Assembly (NCBI GenBank): GCA_002381765.1
Contig: DFXX01000073.1
Coordinates: forward strand, 1-5,472
Reading direction: 5' to 3'
Source of the DNA: Bacteriovoracaceae bacterium UBA4097
GTDB taxonomy: Bacteria > Bdellovibrionota > Bacteriovoracia > Bacteriovoracales > Bacteriovoracaceae
DNA length: 5,472 bases
Below are positions 1 through 4,074 of this stretch, in pieces; position 1 is the stretch's first letter, and the number at the start of each line of letters is the position of its first letter. The notes under the pieces are model-generated. The model saw only the letters and a list, made by a program, of their open reading frames with translations. It was not told the DNA's origin and did not search any database. Position numbers and translations under genes: made by a program.

Positions 1-87
1 AAAATCCTTTCAATTTTTAAACTCTTACGTGAGTTCTGTCTTCATATGTAAAAGCTCAAGTTAGAGTTTAAAAATTGAAAGGATTTT
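1..87. repeat. 87-nt foldback palindrome (long inverted repeat)
   Basis: Bases 1-25 pair perfectly with 63-87. After one T/T mismatch (26/62) the pairing continues at 27-28/60-61, and after a G/A mismatch (29/59) at 30-35/53-58, with one G-T pair at 34/54. About 33 of 35 positions pair around a 17-nt loop. The arms are A/T-rich and contain TTTCAATTTTTAAA. No long T-run follows on the plus strand, so it is not a classic intrinsic terminator in that direction. On the minus strand the window edge hides what follows, and the arm may extend left of base 1. It could be a bidirectional terminator, a small foldback/MITE-like repeat or a cruciform site. The structure is certain; its role is unknown. 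Confidence 0.85.
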
Positions 88-185
88 GGAGAGCCTTCAA
101 AGTCTATTGCCTATTAGCTACAGAGCAATTTGTCTCCACGCCATTTCTCTCTCTACTCAAGAAAGTTTTTAGATGTTTCCGTAAG

Positions 186-308
186 TCAAAGTGCTTCAAC
201 AAATTTTAAATTTTGGTCAAAATCTTCTTTAGAGGAAGCATAGAGCGTGTAAACTTCATTAGTATAGGTCATTCTAACTACTCCAAAGTGTAGCTCAATC
301 TCATTCAT
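186..308 (-). CDS. possible 40-aa hypothetical protein (small or remnant gene)
   Basis: An ATG at 308-306 opens a 40-codon frame ending in TGA at 188-186. The product starts MNEIELHFGVV and ends KFVEAL. Its mixed acidic and aromatic composition looks protein-like rather than random, but no family is recognised. The only ribosome-binding hint is an AGGG six bases before the ATG. The ATG lies just past the T-rich end of the lipoprotein gene's terminator, so the frame would be read by readthrough or from its own unseen promoter. The frame stays open upstream to a TAA at 359-357 with no other ATG, so it could also be the tail of a decayed gene. Support comes only from composition and position. 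Confidence 0.33.
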   Translation of the reverse strand: MNEIELHFGVVRMTYTNEVYTLYASSKEDFDQNLKFVEAL

Positions 309-320
309 AAAAAACCCTGG

Positions 321-351
321 TGAAAAAGAAGGCAGGGAAGACCCCCTGCCT
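321..351 (-). terminator. intrinsic terminator of the lipoprotein operon
   Basis: On the minus strand an 8-bp G/C-rich stem (351-344 with 337-330, AGGCAGGG/CCCTGCCT) closes a 6-nt loop. It is followed by TTCTTTTT, a typical U-tract. It starts 13 bases after the TAA of the lipoprotein gene, in the right place and orientation to end the XRE-lipoprotein transcript. Confidence 0.85.
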
Positions 352-363
352 GTTAGTTACGGT

Positions 364-1503
364 TTAGTGAGAGCCTGTTTCAGGTAGCTTAACAAAGTTG
401 AAGTAGCGATCTTTGTCACAATTAGCTTCTGCACCTTTAATGCAGTATCGTGAGTATTTATTCAATCTAAAGCGATTAGAGTTAGATCCAGCTAGTGGGC
501 TAACATCCACTCCATCACTGAACTTATAATCAACTCTGTAAGTGCTTGCTCCTGTCATAACCCATTCAGCTTCTTTATCAATTTCGATAAAACCATCACG
601 ATAGCGATACTTAGATACTTTTTTAGAATTGATTTGATCACAAGGGCTTAGGACTGGATCGTATCTCTTGTTAGGCTCACTAGCCTCAACTTCTTCATTA
701 GGGTAAATTGGTTCCCAAGCAAAAGCCTCTGGTTCACCTAAAATATCTGAGCTAATCTTAACCCACTCTGTCTTAATAAAGCGATCTCGCTGACATAGAA
801 GTGTGGAGGTGGAGGTACCTGCATCCGTAACTAACTTCCCTTCTCTATTAAAACAATTTTGTCTAATAGTGGTGTCGGTCACAGCATCAGTGTCTAATTC
901 AATTGTAACATTACCTGCATCATCAAAAGTAAATTTCTTCCTACATACATCTCCTACAGGGCCGACGTTAGGATATTCGCCAACAATAGAGCCTGGAATG
1001 TCTAATTTTATCTCTTTTTCAAGAGCAAATAATCCATCATCATATTCTGCAATCAGTGTCTCATCCTCAACAGCTTTACTCGCTAATGCAGCTCGTATCT
1101 CATTGTCCATATCTTCACTGCAATTTATAGATAGCGTGACATCTTTATTTCTGAGAACTCTTGCAGCTATAGTCATGCTTTGGCCTTCAACACAAGATAC
1201 AGGCTCTACATATTCATTTGAGGCAAAAGCATAAGGGATAATGTTATTCCAAATATCTCTCATTTTAAAGCTTGGTTTAGTTAATACATATGAGGTATTT
1301 TGAAAAGTTACGTTATTATCACAGAACTCTCCTGTTACTGTGAACTTATCATCCTCATCTTTTCCGTACTTAAAAGAAGAGTTACAGCTATAAGCACTTT
1401 GAAAACCAGGGCTTACTTCCCCTGAGCCTCCATCACCGTCTCCACAGCTGACAAGCAGTAGAAGAGTTGAGATCGCAGCAAACGTACTGAATGTTGTCTT
1501 CAT
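364..1503 (-). CDS. Cys-rich secreted lipoprotein of unknown function
   Basis: The 379-aa product starts with a short basic n-region (MKTT), a hydrophobic core (about residues 5-17) and the lipobox L-V-S-C with Cys20. This indicates export and lipidation by Lgt and LspA. Gly21 and Asp22 follow, then a Gly/Asp-rich tether to about residue 30. The mature part has ten further cysteines (40, 61, 104, 128, 187, 217, 237, 288, 354, 362), an even number that would suit disulfides in an oxidising envelope or surface location. There is no transmembrane helix after the signal. I recognise no catalytic motif or named domain. The start is secure: TAAGGAG lies six bases before the ATG. It is the second gene of an operon behind the XRE regulator, ten bases from its stop, and a strong terminator follows. 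The lipoprotein call rests on seen motifs; the molecular role is unknown. Confidence 0.9.
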   Translation of the reverse strand: MKTTFSTFAAISTLLLLVSCGDGDGGSGEVSPGFQSAYSCNSSFKYGKDEDDKFTVTGEFCDNNVTFQNTSYVLTKPSFKMRDIWNNIIPYAFASNEYVEPVSCVEGQSMTIAARVLRNKDVTLSINCSEDMDNEIRAALASKAVEDETLIAEYDDGLFALEKEIKLDIPGSIVGEYPNVGPVGDVCRKKFTFDDAGNVTIELDTDAVTDTTIRQNCFNREGKLVTDAGTSTSTLLCQRDRFIKTEWVKISSDILGEPEAFAWEPIYPNEEVEASEPNKRYDPVLSPCDQINSKKVSKYRYRDGFIEIDKEAEWVMTGASTYRVDYKFSDGVDVSPLAGSNSNRFRLNKYSRYCIKGAEANCDKDRYFNFVKLPETGSH

Positions 1504-1508
1504 CTTTG

Positions 1509-1516
1509 TCTCCTTA
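1509..1516 (-). promoter_or_regulatory. ribosome binding site fused to upstream stop codon
   Basis: The minus strand reads TAAGGAGA. The TAA is the stop of the XRE gene and the AGGAG is the Shine-Dalgarno of the lipoprotein gene, six bases before its ATG. Ribosomes ending on the regulator stop directly over the next initiation site, which predicts translational coupling. Confidence 0.85.
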
Positions 1517-1816
1517 GAGATTTTTCTTTAAAATTTTCTTTACCGATATTTCGTAAGTACCTGTATGCACCATCACCTTCTCAATAAGGGCATCCATTTT
1601 TTCTTCATCTGTTCTTCCAAACGCCAGATACTCAAGTGAAACTCCAAGAGCCTTCGCCACTTTATCAAGCTGCTCAATATTGGGTGTACTTCCCGTCAAC
1701 CAGGTTTGTAGATTGGCCTTTGGAATTCCAGCCTTTCTTGCAAGAGAAGCAACGGTAAGATCCTCACGCTCTTTTAAAATTTTTCTCAGATTCTCTTTTA
1801 CTTTTAACAAGCACAT
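1514..1816 (-). CDS. XRE-family helix-turn-helix transcriptional regulator
   Basis: This small cytoplasmic DNA-binding protein (100 aa from the ATG) probably represses or tunes its own operon with the lipoprotein. Residues 8-65 fit a lambda-Cro/C1 (XRE) domain. LTVASLARKAGIPKANLQTWL gives the HTH, with Ala26 and Gly30 in the usual helix-turn positions, and PNIEQLDKVAKALGVSLEYL is the classic helix 4-5 ending. A tail of about 35 residues (GTYEISVKKIL near the end) is predicted to be outside the HTH and may dimerise. Start choice is uncertain. The ATG at 1816 has GGAG directly against it, with no spacing. A TTG at codon 3 (1810-1808) has the same GGAG at six bases and would give 98 aa. The frame is open 18 codons further upstream but contains no ATG, GTG or TTG there. 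The family call is strong; the target and signal are inferred. Confidence 0.9.
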   Translation of the reverse strand: MCLLKVKENLRKILKEREDLTVASLARKAGIPKANLQTWLTGSTPNIEQLDKVAKALGVSLEYLAFGRTDEEKMDALIEKVMVHTGTYEISVKKILKKNL

Positions 1817-1820
1817 CTCC
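1817..1820 (-). promoter_or_regulatory. Shine-Dalgarno that favours a TTG start for the XRE gene
   Basis: GGAG on the minus strand abuts the ATG at 1816-1814 and sits six bases before the in-frame TTG at 1810-1808. Normal SD spacing therefore favours TTG. If the ATG is used, initiation would lack a usable SD. Confidence 0.5.
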
Positions 1821-1852
1821 GGTAATGTTGTATCGTCTTCTTCGTAATCAAA

Positions 1853-1880
1853 TTGGAATAACTTTCGTTAAATCTATAAT
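1853..1880 (+). promoter_or_regulatory. possible rightward promoter TTGGAA-16-TATAAT
   Basis: A perfect -10 TATAAT (1875-1880) lies 16 bases after TTGGAA (1853-1858, 4 of 6 matches). It points right, divergent from the XRE gene, into the long gene-free stretch. A second TATAAT at 1917-1922 has no clear -35. Chance matches are likely in A/T-rich DNA. A plus-strand terminator at 2478-2510 makes a real transcript conceivable. Confidence 0.35.
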
Positions 1881-1917
1881 CCTGACTCAAGTAACCATGA
1901 TCATGTCTTTTTAAGCT

Positions 1918-1947
1918 ATAATGTTAGCAATCTTGATTTTGAATCAA
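1918..1947 (-). promoter_or_regulatory. possible XRE operon promoter overlapping an operator-like palindrome
   Basis: On the minus strand TTGATT (1947-1942) is followed after 18 bases by CATTAT (1923-1918), giving a weak sigma-70-like promoter about 100 bases upstream of the XRE start. The -35 lies inside a 15-bp palindrome at 1933-1947, TTGATT-TTG-AATCAA. Symmetric sites of this size overlapping a -35 are typical XRE operators, so autoregulation is a reasonable inference. Each half-site is A/T-rich and could occur by chance. Confidence 0.35.
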
Positions 1948-2087
1948 AGAGATGTTCAAATATTGACCTAATATTTAATGCCCAATTTCTAGTCCATAAC
2001 CTGCCGACTATCACGGTAGACAGCGTTTAGAGACTGGTAAGACTTAAGCTTGATGACGGATAAGTTTGGTTGATAAAAACTATTTTA

Positions 2088-2222
2088 ATGAAAATCCTTA
2101 ACCTCTTCACACATTCTGTTTACCTAGCTCGAGCGTATGCTTGTAAACAAAAGACTATTCTTTTATTTTTTTGGGGATTTAAAACTGCCCATGAAGGTTG
2201 GTCAACGAAAGAAAGGATTTAA
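2088..2222 (+). CDS. doubtful 44-aa reading frame
   Basis: An ATG at 2088 opens 44 codons ending in TAA at 2220-2222. The product begins MKILNLFTHSVYLARAYACK, has a short hydrophobic run (ILLFFWGF, about residues 24-31) and ends in a charged tail. No Shine-Dalgarno is visible in the A/T-rich 20 bases before the ATG. An 8-bp inverted repeat (2092-2099 and 2213-2220, AAATCCTT/AAGGATTT) lies just inside both ends of the frame. No family is recognised. It could be a small peptide gene read from the rightward promoter at 1853, or chance. Confidence 0.18.
   Translation: MKILNLFTHSVYLARAYACKQKTILLFFWGFKTAHEGWSTKERI
2117..2149. repeat. short inverted repeat TGTTTAC/GTAAACA
   Basis: Seven-base arms at 2117-2123 and 2143-2149 enclose 19 bases that contain the palindrome GCTCGAGC (2127-2134). 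The stem is A/T-rich. It lies inside the doubtful 44-codon frame. No function can be assigned. Confidence 0.4.
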
Positions 2223-2413
2223 TCATAAAAATTATTGTGGTCTTTCAATAATGAGACATTAGTGATTTTAAGATGCAGTTGAATCAGTTTAGCTGGAGAA
2301 TATGTTTTTGCAGAAACAAGTAAGCTCTCGCCACAATTGGAAGACCGAACAACCACTCGTACTTTATTTAAACGTTATTCACTTGTGAATTATCTTAAAA
2401 AACAATTTCTTTC

Positions 2414-2438
2414 TTCAGTGTCTTTTTCAGTGCTTTCC
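2414..2438. repeat. direct repeat, copy 1
   Basis: This 25-base sequence contains TTCAGTGTCTTTTTCAGTG and recurs at 2634-2659 with about 24 positions shared. Each copy itself contains TTCAGTG twice, eleven bases apart. Confidence 0.8.
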
Positions 2439-2477
2439 GTCCTAACCACCTGTAACAATTCAAGGCTTCTCCACTTA

Positions 2478-2510
2478 GAATTAAACATAGGGTTTAATTC
2501 CTGTTTTTTT
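2478..2510 (+). terminator. plus-strand intrinsic terminator without an assigned gene
   Basis: A perfect 9-bp stem (2478-2486 GAATTAAAC with 2492-2500 GTTTAATTC) has a 5-nt loop. CTG and seven Ts follow (2504-2510). Stem plus T-run is asymmetric, so it acts on plus-strand transcripts. The stem is A/T-rich and therefore of modest strength. No convincing plus-strand gene lies upstream in this window, which suggests an untranslated RNA or a lost gene. Confidence 0.6.
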
Positions 2511-2558
2511 ACTAATACGGATTCTATAATGTGATCATCAGCACTTGGGGAAATAACC

Positions 2559-2617
2559 TTTGGGATCGTGACAATCTCCCATTCCCAAAAGCTACGTTAC
2601 TCAGAAAAAGTGTCACG
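2559..2617. repeat. interlocked inverted repeats (possible pseudoknot)
   Basis: TTTGGGA (2559-2565) pairs with TCCCAAA (2583-2589). CGTGACA (2567-2573) pairs with TGTCACG (2611-2617). Both are perfect 7-bp helices and they interlock as in an H-type pseudoknot. They sit just left of the second direct-repeat copy. They could equally be two unrelated protein-binding dyads. Confidence 0.45.
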
Positions 2618-2633
2618 CAAATTCCACCTAAAA

Positions 2634-2659
2634 TTCAGTGTCTTTTTCAGTGTTTTTCC
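2634..2659. repeat. direct repeat, copy 2
   Basis: Second copy of the repeat at 2414-2438, offset 220 bases, with one inserted T and one changed base near the right end. It begins 38 bases beyond the stop of the 279-aa gene on that gene's downstream side. Confidence 0.8.
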
Positions 2660-2696
2660 TCTGCAAAACAAAGGCTGAGTTCCATTCAAATATTTA

Positions 2697-3536
2697 TCAA
2701 GGTTGCTTGCCTCGTTCATATTTTGCTAAATGATCTAGCACTAGCGTCTTTCCATTTACGCACCTGAAGCTACAAGCAAACCCCGCCAGAAGACCTGGTA
2801 AAGCGTCCAGCTTGGAAGAGTAAATAGGCTCCACATGATTTGAATCAACCATTTTTATTGGGAAGCCAAAATAGATCAGCTCAGATTTTATAACTGAAAC
2901 AAATATTGAAACTTTTGCTGATGGATTACTGGAACAATAAGCAGAAAATTTACTGTTATATTTCCTTTCGATCCAATCCACGACAGTCTCTTGTACCGAG
3001 GAAACGGATGATGGCATATTAGGAGCTATTGCATCTATCAAAGCAATAGGCTTTAGGTCATCACCAAGAAGTGCAATATCAGCGTCTTTGGTTGGAGAGC
3101 CTTTTTTGCCTATGCCAAGGGGATATTCAATTGCAAGACGGTCTTGTGACACATTCCCAGCCATCGTCTTATATAGTAAAAGCTCAGTCAGTGTATCCCA
3201 TAGAGATGTTGTTCTCAAATTTAAAAGCTTTACTGCAATTTGCTTTTTCTGTTCTTCTGTGAATTTGAGTGTTGCTAGTGCATCTTCTATGCTGGCGAGG
3301 ACACCCTCTGGAGTTGCAGCATTAGTTGTTGCTTGTTGAAATAAAGGAAAATCTTTTACTAATAGAGCTGTCAGTAAATCAAAAACATCCTTTCCTTCCT
3401 CCATTTCTGGGCCATTTGGATATTTCTTTGTGGCCTTCTCAACAAACTCTGACGAATCAATAATGCCATTTAAGACAGGGTAGCTACCCAGCTTTTGAAT
3501 AGCATCTTGAAATGTTCCTTGAATTTTTTGAATCAT
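2697..3536 (-). CDS. 279-aa protein of unknown function, PD-(D/E)XK-like pattern
   Basis: I do not recognise a named family. The protein is soluble, with no signal peptide or membrane segment. The N-terminal half (residues 1-130) looks mostly helical. Residues 118-170 have the order seen in PD-(D/E)XK nuclease folds: Glu118 in a helix (TELLLYKTMAG), a G/K/P-rich turn, DADIALL with Asp151 and Asp153, then a hydrophobic strand ending IALIDAI with Asp168. The lysine normally two residues after the acidic residue is replaced by Ile170, so a nuclease would be inactive or atypical. A basic/aromatic C-terminal part follows. The start is supported by GAAGAGGG about seven bases before the ATG. It stands alone, divergent from the excisionase-integrase pair, as cargo genes of islands often do. 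Function (defence, DNA binding, other) is inference. Confidence 0.8.
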   Translation of the reverse strand: MIQKIQGTFQDAIQKLGSYPVLNGIIDSSEFVEKATKKYPNGPEMEEGKDVFDLLTALLVKDFPLFQQATTNAATPEGVLASIEDALATLKFTEEQKKQIAVKLLNLRTTSLWDTLTELLLYKTMAGNVSQDRLAIEYPLGIGKKGSPTKDADIALLGDDLKPIALIDAIAPNMPSSVSSVQETVVDWIERKYNSKFSAYCSSNPSAKVSIFVSVIKSELIYFGFPIKMVDSNHVEPIYSSKLDALPGLLAGFACSFRCVNGKTLVLDHLAKYERGKQP

Positions 3537-3606
3537 AATTTACCCTCTTCAGAAATTTTCATTTTGGCATTTCTCTAAGTTTGAACCATATCATGTAAAT
3601 AAATTT

Positions 3607-3633
3607 TTTATAAACACTCTGTTCCAGTACCAA
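3607..3633 (-). promoter_or_regulatory. possible promoter of the 279-aa gene
   Basis: On the minus strand TTGGTA (3633-3628) and TATAAA (3612-3607) are separated by 15 bases, about 70 bases before the start codon. The -10 matches 5 of 6; the spacing is short. The -35 lies only 9 bases from the -35 of the rightward promoter at 3643, so one bound protein could affect both. Confidence 0.35.
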
Positions 3634-3642
3634 AAGATATTT

Positions 3643-3671
3643 TTGACAATTTTCAATTGAACTGTAATTAT
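3643..3671 (+). promoter_or_regulatory. rightward promoter TTGACA-17-AATTAT
   Basis: A perfect -35 TTGACA (3643-3648) is followed after exactly 17 bases by AATTAT (3666-3671, 4 of 6). Transcription would start near 3678, just before the first structured repeat, and run toward the excisionase-like gene. A palindrome TGTAATT-N7-AATTACA (3663-3683) overlaps the -10 and predicted start and could be an operator. Confidence 0.5.
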
Positions 3672-3683
3672 TATTGAATTACA
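3663..3683. promoter_or_regulatory. operator-like palindrome TGTAATT-N7-AATTACA
   Basis: Perfect 7-base arms (3663-3669 and 3677-3683) flank 7 bases and cover the -10 of the rightward promoter. The site is A/T-rich and its binding protein is unknown. It may be bound by the small DNA-binding protein encoded at 4075. Confidence 0.35.
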
Positions 3684-3812
3684 AAGCTTAATCAGAGTTT
3701 GTCATTCCTCAAGACGGATGAAAACGAAACAGCCCTGATTGCTCCAAAATCAAGCCCACAGACCGAACCAAACTCCTGCCCGCATATCATGCCCTGCAGA
3801 CTTGGTTGTCCC
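3683..3812 (+). ncRNA. structured repeat unit A (candidate RNA leader element)
   Basis: First of two related units. P1: AGC (3685-3687) plus AATCAG (3690-3695) pair with CTGATT (3735-3740) plus GCT (3741-3743), leaving two bases bulged. P2: GTTT, TCAT and CC (from 3697) pair with GG, ATGA and AAAC (to 3725) around the loop TCAAGAC (3709-3715). P3: GAC (3761-3763)/GTC (3808-3810), AACCAA (3766-3771)/TTGGTT (3802-3807), CTGC (3776-3779)/GCAG (3796-3799) and GCAT/ATGC at the tip (3782-3785/3789-3792). The strand is chosen because of the promoter at 3643; all pairs are Watson-Crick, so the sequence does not fix it. The unit could instead be a folded or arm-type recombination site. The fold is well supported, the function is not. 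Confidence 0.55.
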
Positions 3813-3845
3813 TAGCTCATTTTTCATTTTCAATTAACTATTTAA

Positions 3846-3974
3846 AAAGCCTCATCAGTTAATTTTCTGCCTCAAGACGGCATAATCCGAAACAACACTG
3901 ATTGCTCTTTCATGCTCACAGACCGAATCAAACTCCTACCCTGCTTAACACGCCACCGTAGCCTTGATTGTCCA
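3846..3974 (+). ncRNA. structured repeat unit B (candidate RNA leader element)
   Basis: Diverged second copy, about 163 bases after unit A. P1: AGC (3848-3850) and ATCAG (3854-3858) pair with CTGAT (3898-3902) and GCT (3904-3906). P2: TGCC (3868-3871)/GGCA (3879-3882) around the same TCAAGAC loop (3872-3878). P3: GAC (3921-3923)/GTC (3970-3972), AATCAA (3926-3931)/TTGATT (3964-3969), CTAC (3936-3939)/GTAG (3958-3961). Compared with unit A, C-G becomes T-A in the middle P3 helix and G-C becomes A-T in the next, each with its partner changed too. CGAAACA, CTGATTGCTC and CACAGACCGAA are conserved between copies. A competing hairpin AATTAACT/AGTTAATT (3832-3839/3857-3864) would block its P1. Confidence 0.55.
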
Positions 3975-3989
3975 TTGGCCGTTCTTTTA

Positions 3990-4010
3990 CTTATTCCCAA
4001 AAGGAATAAG
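3990..4010. promoter_or_regulatory. palindrome CTTATTCC-N5-GGAATAAG before the excisionase gene
   Basis: Perfect 8-base arms (3990-3997 and 4003-4010) separated by CAAAA. No T-run follows on either strand, so a terminator is unlikely. It lies about 65 bases before the excisionase-like start and 31 bases before a possible -10 (TAAAAT, 4041-4046) that lacks a good -35. An operator or an mRNA hairpin is the likely role. Confidence 0.45.
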
Positions 4011-4074
4011 GCCTATCGATTCAGGAATCACCAAAACGTGTAAAATGCGGCCATGAGCTGTGAAGGATATTGTC

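Larger units (their letters stand above)
1817..2696. other. 880-bp stretch without a convincing gene
   Basis: No frame in this stretch has both a good start signal and a protein-like composition over useful length. It holds promoter-like sites near its left end, a possible 44-codon frame, several short inverted repeats, a plus-strand terminator at 2478-2510, a direct repeat at 2414/2634 and a possible pseudoknot at 2559-2617. It may contain an untranslated RNA or decayed genes. I see no tRNA-like cloverleaf or CRISPR pattern. Confidence 0.6.

Noticed and set aside
803..1234. Plus-strand open frame of 143 codons
   Set aside because: It lies wholly antisense to the lipoprotein gene, is Ser/Thr-rich as expected from reverse reading, and has no supporting ribosome site.
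2222..2252. Minus-strand terminator for the 279-aa gene
   Set aside because: ATTATTG/CAATAAT followed by TTTTT on the minus strand is a weak, A/T-only-like stem and lies about 450 bases past the stop codon.
2314..2362. A third diverged copy of the structured unit
   Set aside because: GAAACAA and AGACCGAAC recur in similar order, but the P1, P2 and P3 pairings cannot be formed there, so the resemblance may be chance.
2393..2488. Minus-strand 32-codon frame through the first direct-repeat copy
   Set aside because: The start has only a distant AGGA and the frame passes through the terminator arm and repeat; the second repeat copy is not read in a matching frame of useful length.
2337..2767. 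Two overlapping plus-strand frames (2337-2534 and 2531-2767)
   Set aside because: The first starts at TTG without a Shine-Dalgarno and runs through a terminator hairpin; the second overlaps the end of the 279-aa gene antisense. Neither product looks like a protein family.
3071..3339. Plus-strand frames inside the 279-aa gene
   Set aside because: Antisense shadows of a gene that has a good start site and consistent composition.
3707..3974. Integron attC/VCR-type sites
   Set aside because: CCTCAAGA resembles part of Vibrio attC sites and the units fold, but no unit has paired RYYYAAC and GTTRRRY boxes at its ends, and the integrase is not IntI-like.
3683..3974. CRISPR array
   Set aside because: Only two units, each about 130 nt and only roughly 70% alike, with no spacer pattern.
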